Shown here: positions 55,601 through 64,000 of the stretch, in pieces | Position numbering within the stretch: the stretch's first letter is position 1 | Layout of the letters: the number at the start of each line of letters is the position of its first letter | Source of the DNA: Protonemura montana | Lineage: Eukaryota > Arthropoda > Insecta > Plecoptera > Nemouridae | Reading direction: 5' to 3' | DNA length: 64,000 nt | Assembly (NCBI GenBank): GCA_947568835.1 | Contig: OX387609.1 | Coordinates: forward strand, 16,575,208-16,639,207 | Program-made: the position numbers and the translations under genes | Notes under the pieces: model-generated | Databases searched by the model: none | Told to the model about the DNA's origin: nothing | Seen by the model: only the letters and a program-made list of their open reading frames with translations

Positions 55601-58361
55601 GAACATGTCCTCTGTGTGCATGGAGGACGGAAAGTGTAAGAAGAAGTTCCCCAAGTCGTTCACAGATGTGACTGTGGTCAACGAGGGGGGTTTCACCGTC
55701 TATCGCCGTCGAGAGAGCGGGCAGACGCATACCATCTCAGGAAGAGTGGTCGATAACCGAGACGTAGTGCCTTACAACAAGTACTTAAGCTCCAAGTTTG
55801 ACTGCCACCTGAACATCGAGCACTGTGGATCCGCGAAGACGGTCAAGTACCTGTGCAAGTACGTGTACAAAGGTCACGACTGTGCCAGGGTCCAGCTCCG
55901 CGTCTCTGTCCCCGCGGAGGGCGATCATGAGCCACGTCCAGCGCACGGTGCCCAGCAAGAGTTGGTGTGGGACGAGGTCTCACAGTTCATCGACTCTCGC
56001 TACGTGAGTCCCCAAGAGGCTGCGTGGAGAATTTTCGGATTTGAAATGCACGAAAAGCCGCACACTATCATCCGTTTGGCGATCCACCTCGAGGGTGACC
56101 ACATGGTCACGTTCCGTCCTGGAGACGAGGAAGCCGCAGCAGAACGCGGCAGGGCTGCGCTGACTACGCTGACGGCATGGTTTGCGCTGAATAGTAGCAA
56201 CCCGGCGGCACGGCAGTACAAGTACATCGACATCCCGTACCACTTCCGTTTCGAGGGCAAAGCGTGGAAGCCACGAAAGCGAGGTGCCGGCTCCATCATC
56301 AGCCGAATGTACTCCGTGACGCCCCGGCAGATCGAGCGATACCATCTTCGTCTCCTTTTGCTACACGTCGCCGGCGCCACCTCATTCGAGGACGTGCGCA
56401 CGTTCCAGGGTAGGGTTTACGCTACCTTCAAGGAAGCTGCCATCGCACGCAACCTGCTAATGGACGACGACGAGTGGCAGAAATGTCTGCAGGAAGCGGT
56501 TGCTATAAAGATGCCAAACGAACTTCGTCAGCTGTTTGCCATCATTTGCGCGTTCTGTCAGCCTCTTGACCCGCTGTCTCTATGGGAGCGTTTCAAGGGC
56601 GATTTCTGCGAAGATTTCGCCCGAGAACACGACCCCATCGAGGCAGAACAGTTGGCCCTGAATTCCATCCAGTCCGTCCTTGCCCTACACCGCCTGACCA
56701 ACGCCGAAATCGGTTTGCCAGCGCCTCGAGTGCCAGTCATCGTTGCTGTCGACGAGCAGTTCGACCAGACCGCCGAAAGGGAAGAGGCCGAGGAGAACTT
56801 GGTGAAGCTCAACGGCAGGCAGCGCGTGGCATTCGACGCGGTGATGGCAGCAATCGACGACCCGAACGCCGAGCAGAGGTGCTTCTACCTGGACGGCCCG
56901 GGCGGCTGCGGGAAGACCATCCTATACAACACCCTCATCAGCACGCTGCGAGCCCGAGGCGAGCGAGCCGTGGCCGTCGCGTGGACGGGCATTGCGGCGA
57001 CGTTACTGAAGGGAGGGAGGACCTGCCACTCGCGATTTCGATTGCCTGTTCCGATTGTGGAAAACAGCACGTCTGGCGTGAAGCCCAACTCCGCCGAGGG
57101 CGCTTCGCTGAGGGCGGCCAAGGTCATCATCTTGGATGAAGGACCCATGGCGCCTCTGCTGGCCCTGAACGTGATCGAGCGGACGCTAAGAGACGTGACC
57201 AACGATGAGCGTCCGTTCGGCGGAAAGGTGATCGTTATCGGCGGGGATTTTAGGCAGTGCCTCCCAGTCGTTCGAAATGGCAACCGAACGACCATTGTCG
57301 AGCAATGCATTAAGCGTGGCGCGCTTTGGTCGTTGTTCCGCACCCTCGAGCTGCGCGCGAACATGCGCGCCAACCCAGGCGAAGTAGAGTTCGTCGAGTG
57401 GCTCTTGCGTGTCGGAAACGGCGAGATTTTGAATGACTGCCACCTCCCGGATGACACCATCGCATTACCTGTCCAATGCGTCGTGGACTGCGTCATTGAC
57501 GCCGTCTTCGGCACGAGCATTAGTGCTGCCGAGATGGCCGTGATGCAAGACCATGCCATCCTCTGCCCGAAGAACGTGGAGTCTTTGAACATCAATGACA
57601 ACGTTCTTGAGCGCCTCGAAGGTGACGTGTTCGAATACTGCAGCGCCGACACTGTCGATGTCAGTGAAGGCGAAGATGGCGACGTTTTGGCTACCGATTA
57701 TCCCGTAGAATATCTAAATTCATTAACGCCATCCGGGATGCCACCGCACAAGCTTCGTCTGAAAGTTCATGCAATCGTGATGCTCATGAGGAACGTCGAC
57801 GTGAGAGCCGGCCTATGCAATGGGACTCGACTCAGCGTTGTTGCACTCCACGAGCACGTGATCGACTGCAGGATCATCGGAGGGCGCTGTGCGGGACGAC
57901 GCACTTTCCTATGTAGAGTCAACCTAACTCCCTCGGACATTGGCATGCCCTTTACGATGACAAGGCGCCAGTTTCCGATCCGTCTGGCATTCGCCATGAC
58001 CATCAATAAAGCCCAGGGTCAATCTTTAAAGAGGGTGGGAATTCATTTAGAAAAACCAGTATTCGGACACGGTCAGCTATACGTGGCGCTTTCTCGGGCT
58101 CGCTCTTTGGACTCGATCTTCGTGGCAGTCGCCGGTAACGAGGCGCAGGGAAAGTTGATCGTCTCGAGCAACACCACCTTCACCAAGAACATCGTGTACC
58201 AGGAGGTGCTCGAGATTCATGCGCCGGACCACCAGGCAGCGGATCCTTCCTCGCGTAGTGGCTATCAAGAGGCTGACCAGCAGGCCCTTGAGCAGTCGCT
58301 TAGTCAACTCGCTGTATCGGATGCGGATGAAGAAGTTCCAATGGACGCCTCCTCCTCCTAA
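52611..58361 (+). CDS. Helitron transposase: Rep (HUH) nuclease fused to PIF1-type helicase
   Basis: Intact 1916-codon frame. The N-terminus is basic (MPPKKRVNLTSRKGGKG), a possible nuclear-localisation signal. Residues about 150-430 form a charged coiled coil with seven 23-residue repeats of the LALKAESKRRRLSDEADEQR type. A zinc-finger-like cluster follows (C492, C499, C502, then CCH near 520). Rep: FLTMTCNPKWPEIQ, the HUH pair H945-A-H947 in GLPHAHILVIL, and tyrosines Y1080 and Y1084 in YLCKYVYK. Helicase: Walker A G1429-PGGCGK-T1436, Walker B D1509-E1510, IGGDFRQCLPVV, and a C-terminal FAMTINKAQGQSL and YVALSRARS. The last 30 residues hold a ubiquitin-interacting-motif-like EADQQALEQSLSQL. 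By family knowledge it nicks and unwinds DNA for rolling-circle transposition. A TAA lies in frame upstream of the ATG, and TTTCTTTACACAG sits immediately before it. Confidence 0.94.
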   Translation: MPPKKRVNLTSRKGGKGATARAESAAAKKRAAADERARTRETAEHADHQATASPSTSTLDEQRPFLSAILEEAPVSVLKHDSLLEQAAPVSLPAFYDQPSTSRYMHSFPDNVPSVLPSLDQTQILENSVGQLQEDKKVQVAANERSARLAEKARNARQRRKAEDEAQRLLRLAQVAESKRRRLDEASEGRRLQLLAEKAESERLRLAKCTEEQRLQRLALKAEAERRRLSDEADQQRLQRLALKAETKRCRLSDEADEQRLQRLALKAESKRRRLSNEADEQRLQRLALKAEAERHRLSHEADEQRLQRLALKAEAERHRLSDEADEQRLQRLALKAEAERHRLSDEADQQRLQRLALKAESKRRRLSDEADEQRLQRLSQKAVQTQCERQHETPEARESRLVAARERSQQRRNAETRDKLAAFEVEVSQRAEEEASQRAQEAELEQSQRVAVEAIDVADDQFEPDLAPVNLHPFHLEAARQDVADVALFHCGSMDEVCRVCGALYFAGERPSDKIYKLCCHSGNVILEPLLAYPDLMHALLTGDHCESKNFRKNIRSYNSSLSFASVGVKTDIPQGRGTYCFRVHGNIQHRIGHMGQAVQKPLYSHLYFLDAEQAKTHRMDRRQNANLLPNLLHELDALVREINPFAQGLKTLGQVEADDRIRAAAEGRPEVMAELRFVDDRRRLYENPTAHEVAVVYQSVDGGMPPLGRDIRIHTRGGFIEQLSVLSPNTDPLSYVLLFPRGEPGWQRGMPHTRQSKHSVVTLMEFYSHRLHERVGAFHPVLHAGKLTQQFMVDAYIKVEGNRLEFVIRNQKTLRAELYSGLMDHLANRAERQGCNVGKMVILPSSFIGSPRHCQQLYQDAMSIVTKFGKPDLFLTMTCNPKWPEIQTSLAAYERAEDRPDLTARVFQLKLKELMSDLTKRHVLGVPMAHFHVIEFQKRGLPHAHILVILRDEDKIRTPEEVDALICAELPDPVTEERLHKVIVSSMIHGPCGARNMSSVCMEDGKCKKKFPKSFTDVTVVNEGGFTVYRRRESGQTHTISGRVVDNRDVVPYNKYLSSKFDCHLNIEHCGSAKTVKYLCKYVYKGHDCARVQLRVSVPAEGDHEPRPAHGAQQELVWDEVSQFIDSRYVSPQEAAWRIFGFEMHEKPHTIIRLAIHLEGDHMVTFRPGDEEAAAERGRAALTTLTAWFALNSSNPAARQYKYIDIPYHFRFEGKAWKPRKRGAGSIISRMYSVTPRQIERYHLRLLLLHVAGATSFEDVRTFQGRVYATFKEAAIARNLLMDDDEWQKCLQEAVAIKMPNELRQLFAIICAFCQPLDPLSLWERFKGDFCEDFAREHDPIEAEQLALNSIQSVLALHRLTNAEIGLPAPRVPVIVAVDEQFDQTAEREEAEENLVKLNGRQRVAFDAVMAAIDDPNAEQRCFYLDGPGGCGKTILYNTLISTLRARGERAVAVAWTGIAATLLKGGRTCHSRFRLPVPIVENSTSGVKPNSAEGASLRAAKVIILDEGPMAPLLALNVIERTLRDVTNDERPFGGKVIVIGGDFRQCLPVVRNGNRTTIVEQCIKRGALWSLFRTLELRANMRANPGEVEFVEWLLRVGNGEILNDCHLPDDTIALPVQCVVDCVIDAVFGTSISAAEMAVMQDHAILCPKNVESLNINDNVLERLEGDVFEYCSADTVDVSEGEDGDVLATDYPVEYLNSLTPSGMPPHKLRLKVHAIVMLMRNVDVRAGLCNGTRLSVVALHEHVIDCRIIGGRCAGRRTFLCRVNLTPSDIGMPFTMTRRQFPIRLAFAMTINKAQGQSLKRVGIHLEKPVFGHGQLYVALSRARSLDSIFVAVAGNEAQGKLIVSSNTTFTKNIVYQEVLEIHAPDHQAADPSSRSGYQEADQQALEQSLSQLAVSDADEEVPMDASSS

Positions 58362-58702
58362 ATCCTATCATTGTACTATCCCTTGCATTTGCAATAGCGG
58401 TAACATTTCCTAGATAAATTTAAATTCAGTAAGGCTAGGTAGGGCAGACCAGGAACCGTGACTAGCACGGCAGGTAGCAACCCAATTCCCATATATTTCA
58501 CCATGCTGACACGCTTTTCTGCTGCAGGTATAAAGCACCGGACGCCGCATAGCCCTTTAACTTCACGACCATTGCGCTCGCATGTGGACACTCTAACGGA
58601 ACTGCTCCTCCCAGAGCTAGACAATTATGCATGTACATTAATTGATAGATTATATTGTACATACATTTAGTAAAGTAGTTACTTCTAACTAATAGTATTA
58701 GA

Positions 58703-59157
58703 AATGCAACCTGCTGTTTTCCATCTGCATGTCATGCATGTTCAAAAAAACAAAAACACAAAAAAAAATATCATAGATTTAGTAAAGTAGTTACTAAGTA
58801 GTAAGTAGTAGTAGTTGGTTAGTAAGTAGTGAATAGTTATGCAACCTGCTGTTTTCCATCTGCATGTCATGCATGTTCAAAAAAAAAAAAAAAAAAAAAA
58901 AAAATATCATAGATTTAGTAAAGTAGTTACTAAGTAGTAAGTAGTAAGTAGTAGTAGTAGTTGGTAAGTAAGTAGTTAATAGTTATGCAACCTGCTGTTT
59001 TCCATCTGCATGTCATGCATGTTCAAAAAAACAAAAAAACAAAAAAAAAATATCATAGATTTAGTAAAGTAGTTACTAAGTAGTAAGTAGTAGTAGTAGT
59101 TGGTAAGTAAGTAGTTAATAGTTATGCAACCTACTGTTTTCTATCTGCATGTTTGCA
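58703..59157. repeat. About 136-bp tandem repeat, A2 3' region
   Basis: Counterpart of 43487-43929, with longer A-rich tracts (about 26 A in one unit near 58880). Confidence 0.85.
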
Positions 59158-59217
59158 ATTTTTTTAAGGTCACAATCTTACTTTCGTGTCGGTCTTTTTA
59201 CTGCATGTTTCTCTTTT

Positions 59218-59473
59218 CTTGATTCTATCTTGAAATGTCAAACCAACTATCCACCAAGCATGATAGCATTGCACCAGCCGAAAAGCTGAACAATGCATCC
59301 TACCTATCCGACACAGTTGATCCTTGCATGAATCTCTGCATCTCTCTTCTCGATTCCATCTTAGAATGTCAAACCAACTAACAACCAAGCATGACAGCAT
59401 TACACCAGTCTAAAAACTGAACAATGCATCCTACCTATCCGACACAGTTGATCCTTGCATGAATCCTTGCATG
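59218..59473. repeat. 131-bp tandem repeat, 2 units, A2 3' region
   Basis: Counterpart of the three-unit array at 43991-44376. Confidence 0.85.
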
Positions 59474-59566
59474 TCCGCACATCAGAGATTCCTGTTGCTT
59501 GCAACGGGCTGCACAATCTTTGATAGTGTAAGGCAGAGGCGATGTAGTGTGCGACGATCGCCATGC

Positions 59567-59593
59567 TGCCGGGGCGGGATGGGGGCCCCGGCA
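59567..59593. other. GC-rich hairpin in A2 3' region
   Basis: Identical to 44471-44497: TGCCGGGGC and GCCCCGGCA arms with a G-rich 9-base loop. Confidence 0.7.
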
Positions 59594-60451
59594 TAACAAA
59601 TATTTTTAAAATTCTCTCACTTAACAGCTTGAATACATTTAGAAACTTTTCATTTCTCCAAGAATGGTGCCTCTCTCTTGCTGTCTTTTTTATTTTGTTT
59701 TAGACCCCCCCTCCCCCTGCCAATCGTGGAGAAGGAACTTCTTCATGGCACCATTGCGGAGATTACTTTCAATTACGAATGAACAGTGGCGATACTGCGA
59801 CATGGTTGGTCTGCATTGACTGTTGCTTTCAAATGGTCAAAGTTTTCAACGCAAATCGTCGTAAACATGTGAATATTTCTTATATTTGTAAGAATGATCA
59901 TAATATTGGCAAATAAAAATTACAATAATTAATTGGTACATTTTTTTTTGTTTAATCTTCAAAAAAAAACCTTCGTCACTGAAACCAAACCAAAAATATT
60001 TGTAATGATTCCTTTCTGTCCAAAAAGCACACCAAATGGTTGTGTCCTTATAAGCAATGCTGCTGGTTAGCCATCATCGTTGAAGGTACTGGCGGAAATC
60101 AGGTATAGTATGGTACATCAAGTCGTAATGGCATAATACTTTGTTTTCTTTACATTTTCTCAGTACTTTATTTTGTTGTCCCATAAAAGTTTCTTAAATG
60201 TATGCGTAGAGGCTACATTAAGTGTAAAGTCTCAGTTCGATCCCAGGGCTTAGGGACTAGATTTTGGCCTAGGCCCATATATTTTTGTCATGATCTATCC
60301 TATCGGCATATGCCCTATGGGCATAGGGTACTAGAAAAATAGTAGTGAGCTATTTGTCATTGTTGATCAAAGTTCAAAGACAATACTAATACTAAAATAA
60401 AACCACTAGGGATAAGAACAACAGGTGCCGTTAGGCATCGGGTACTGCTAG

Positions 60452-63400
60452 TTAACCTTATTAACCTTATATAAAAGCTTTAAAATGCGATGTTCAACTT
60501 TTTAGTTTGTGGGTATATGGGTGGGTGGATGGCTGGCTGGCTGGGATGTAACCGGCCGCTCTACTGGTTATGGAAATTGCGAAATGCGACTGAAAACGTA
60601 CGGAAATGGGCTAGAATTTTTCAGAATTAACTTTTCCATTGGCAGGCGACATTTTCACAGCGATTTAAAATCGTTTTCATGGTGAAAAGTTGCTTAATAT
60701 GACGGCAAGATATCTCAGAGCCAGGCGATGCAGCTCGATTTTATAATTCTTTTAATACTCAAGTTTTTCTAGCCTCGAGCTCCACGGTGATTTTTCATGC
60801 ATTCGTATTAAAGTTGTTGATGTAATTGAGCGAAAACACATTCAATTGCGAACGTTTTAAGTGCAAAAAGAATTAATTTTGCTAATAAACTGACAGCTTT
60901 GATCAATTGTTTGCTATTTTGACACCACGGCAAGGTGTACGAAATCGTGAATGTATCTTTTCGGCAGTGAACCTAGGCTATTCAAACGTCAAAGTCAACG
61001 TCAAAATAAACGTCAAAGTCAACGTCAATGTCAAATTATTTTCGAAATCTCCAGAACTGAAGGGAAAACGTTTGAAATTGGCTCATATTGGTTCATAATT
61101 CAGGTTTACATCCTGCTACGTCTTTTTCACGGTAATTTAAGGTGTTTTATTATTATTATAGTAAAGTATCAAAAATATTGTTGATGTCTTGGCTAGCAAG
61201 ATGAAAAATAGCCACTTGACAAGCCCGTGGACTTCTTGAGGAGGTTATTTACACGTCAAAAAGGTTTGGAAAGTTAAACAATCTATTAACACAACTATTG
61301 GAATCTTTTGTAAATATATATAAATATATTTATTGTAAAAAATATACGAAAGACGAGAAATTTCTTAAAATACAACGATTTTTTTCCATCCCCAGCCTAG
61401 ACAAGATCACACAGTTGATTCCAAGCCAGCAATGATATTTGTGACAATTATGTAAATCAATAGCAATCCTAACTTTCTTTGCAGGTCTTTAAGATTTTGA
61501 ATAGGGTTTTTAAACAAACAAAACACACTTGATTAGTTTTTTATTCGTGATTTTGCCAAAACTAGATTAAGAGTGACATTGACAGATCAAAGATAAACAT
61601 TTGACAGATATCTTTCATCGAATCAGGACGCCGTGGATATTAATTTTATTTTCGAGGATGCCGTGATCATTCAACAGGTATTTAAATTTAAAACGTCATT
61701 AATGACAGAGTGCAGTTTTATCAAATCTAATCCAAATACGCAATCTAAGTTTAATATAGTTTTCTATGGAATTATCTAATATTGTGTAGTACTTTATGGT
61801 GTTATATGGTAGCCTATGGTATTCAATGGTATTCTATGGTATTCTATAGTATTCTATGGTATTCTATGATATTCTATGGTATTCTATGGTATGCTAGGGT
61901 ATTCTATTGTATTCAATGTAATTATATGGTATTCTATGATATTCTATGGTATTCTATGGTATGCTATGGTATTCTATGGTATGCTATTGTATTCTATGGA
62001 GTGCTATGGTATTCTATGGTATTCTATGGTATGCTATGGTATTCTATGGAGTGCTATGGTATTCTATGGTATTCTATGATATTCTATGGTATTCTATGGT
62101 ATTCTATGGTATTCTATGGTTTGCTTTAGTATTCTATGGTATGTTTTGGTATTCTATGGTATTCTATTGTATTCTATGGTATTCTATGGTATGCTTTGGT
62201 ATTCTATGGTATTCTATTGAATTCCATGGTTTTGTTTTGTTTGTTTAGTATTGTATAAGTATTCTTTGGTATTATTTAGTATTCTATGGTATTGTATGGC
62301 ATTTTTTGGTCTCTTTTGGCAGTGTTTGGTGTTGTATGTAATTGTATGGTATTCTCTGGGATTTTATGGGATTTTATGGTACTCTATAGTGTTGTATGGA
62401 ATTTTATGGTATTCTACGGAATTCAATAGTATTTTATGGTGTTCTATGGTATTCTATGGTGTTGTATGGAATTGTATGGTATTACATAGTATTTTATGGG
62501 TTTCTATGGTATTGTATGGTAATGTATGATGTTGTTTGATATTGTATGTTATTGTATATTATTGTATGGTACTGTATGGTAATGTATGGTATTTTATGGG
62601 TTTCTATGGTATTGTATGTTATTCTATAGTATTCTTTATTTTTCTATGGTATTCTATGGTATTCTATTGGTTTCTATGGTATTGTATGGTGTTTATGGTA
62701 TTCGATGGTATTCTATGGTGTTGTATTGAATTGAATGGTATTCTATGGTGTTGTATGGAACTTTATAGTATTCTATGGTATTTTATGGGTAACTTTTGTA
62801 GTGTATGGTATTGTATGGTATTGTATGGTATTGTATGGTATTGTATGGCTTTGTATGGTATTCTATGGGTTTCTTTGGTATTGTATGGTTCTCTATGGTA
62901 TTGTATGGTATTGTTTAATATTTTATGGAAGTGTATGGTATTTTTTGGTTTTTTATGGCATTCTATGGTATTCTATGAGTTTTTTTGGTATTGTATGGTA
63001 TTATTTCATATTATATAAGTGCGTTTGATATTGAATGGTTTTGTGTGGTATTCTATGGTATTGTATGGTAATGTAAGGTATTCAATGGGTTTCAATGGTA
63101 TTTTTTAGTATTCAATTGTTTTGTATGGAAATATATGGTATGCTATGGTATTGTATGGTATTGTTTGGTATTGTTTGCTTTTCTTTGGTATTTTTGGTAT
63201 TCTATGATGTTGTATGGAAATTTATGGTATTCTAAGGTATTGAATGGTATTCTATGGTATTTTATGCGTTTCTTTGGGTTTCTATAGTATTATATGGAAT
63301 TTTATGGTGTTGTTAGGAATTGAATTGTATTCGATGGTATTGTATGGTATTGCATGGTTCATTTGAACGTGGTCCTTTTTAGAGGCTTTGGATAGGGCAT

Positions 63401-63483
63401 CAAAGAAAACTCGACAAACGTTTTAACTAAAATGCCCACTCCCTCAAAATCGTAAGGTGCCGTTAGGCAGCGGGTACTGCTAG
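60452..63483 (+). mobile_element. Non-autonomous Helitron N4
   Basis: The 5' end is duplicated: TTAACCTTA at 60452 is followed at once by TTAACCTTATATAAAAGC at 60461. 28-bp terminus at 63456-63483. It shares its internal section with N3 and carries the 10-bp minisatellite at 61754-63359. Confidence 0.85.
61754..63359. repeat. 10-bp minisatellite in N4
   Basis: TATGGTATTC family, with a TATGGTATGC variant common in the first half and TATGGTATTG in the second. Confidence 0.94.
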
Positions 63484-64000
63484 TTAACCTTATATAAAAG
63501 CTTTAAATTGCGATGTTCAACTTTTTAGTTTGTGGCTGGGTGGCTGGCTGGGTGGATGGGTGGCTGGGATGTAACCGGCCGCTCTACTGGTTATGGAAAT
63601 TGCGAAATGCGACTGAAAACGTACGAAAATGGGCTAGAATTTTTCAGTATTAACTTTTCCATTGGCAGGCGACATTTTCACAGCGATTTAAAATCGTTTT
63701 CATGGTGAAAAGTTGCTAAATATGACGGCAAGATATCTCAGAGCCAGGCGATACAGCTCGATTTTTAAAACTCTTTTAATACTCAAGTTTTTCTAGCCTG
63801 GATCTCCACGGTGATTTTCCATGCATTCGTTTTAAAGTTGTTGATGTAATTGAGCGAAAACACATTCAATTTCGATCGTTTTACGTGCAAAAATAATTAA
63901 TTTTGCTAATAAACTGACAGCTTTGATCAATTGTTTGCTTTTTTGACACCACGGCAAGGTGTACGAAATCGTGAATGTATCTTTTCGGCAGTGAACCTAG
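63484..64000 (+). mobile_element. Helitron N5, 5' part, cut by window end
   Basis: Starts TTAACCTTATATAAAAGC directly after N4. All 517 visible bases match 45359-45875 (N3) without a difference that I can see. The array therefore continues beyond the window. Confidence 0.85.

Larger units (their letters stand above)
48359..60451 (+). mobile_element. Helitron A2 (intact Rep/helicase gene)
   Basis: Starts TTAACCTTATATAAAAGC directly after N3; 28-bp terminus at 60424-60451. Size 12.1 kb. Compared with A1 it carries an extra segment of about 2.56 kb (49154-51710) between two copies of a 20-bp sequence, GCACATTTTGTGTTC(A/T)ATTG (49134-49153 and 51711-51730). That segment holds an AGCAT microsatellite and a 41-bp minisatellite. 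The gene, its promoter-like sites and the whole 3' region match A1 closely. Confidence 0.9.

Overview
This window is nuclear DNA from an animal, probably an invertebrate. Genes are split by GT-AG introns, polyadenylation signals are AATAAA, and hAT, SINE-like and Helitron elements are present. I cannot name the species. All coordinates and splice sites were read by eye.

Region 1 (1-19640) holds the last 13 exons of an orthologue of the HECT ubiquitin ligase UBR5/hyd on the + strand. It encodes about 784 residues, including the MLLE (PABC) domain, the HECT domain and its active-site cysteine. All 13 exons join in consistent phase. The introns are loaded with unrelated tandem arrays with unit lengths of 34, 41, 42, 12/13, 36 and 20 bp. 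They also contain a deleted hAT transposon, an inverted-repeat element whose left arm grew into a 36-bp minisatellite, and SINE-like fragments.

Region 2 (21230-22806) is a small gene for an unrecognised, mostly basic protein. Its last two exons are clear; its 5' structure is ambiguous. Region 3 (24390-27633) is a four-exon gene for a 284-residue protein with a duplicated W-x-x-Y-V-V-A-P motif, a DPH-containing central domain and a glycine-zipper C-terminus.

Region 4 (27995-64000) is an uninterrupted head-to-tail array of at least seven Helitron-type rolling-circle transposons, all on the + strand. Each starts with TTAACCTTATATAAAAG and ends with a conserved 28-bp hairpin terminus closing in CTAG. 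The order is N1 (27995), N2 (31139), A1 (35877), N3 (45359), A2 (48359), N4 (60452), N5 (63484, cut by the window end). A marks elements with a Rep/helicase gene; N marks gene-less elements filled by a 10-bp minisatellite. A2 has an intact 1916-codon Rep/PIF1-helicase reading frame. A1 has the same gene broken by an 8-bp deletion. A2 could in principle supply the transposase for the whole array.

The most unusual points are the alternating concatemer itself, a 41-bp minisatellite shared between a UBR5 intron and the inside of Helitron A2, and the terminal inverted repeat expanded into a minisatellite. The very long open frames on the + strand of the tandem arrays are artefacts of stop-free repeat units and are not annotated as genes.
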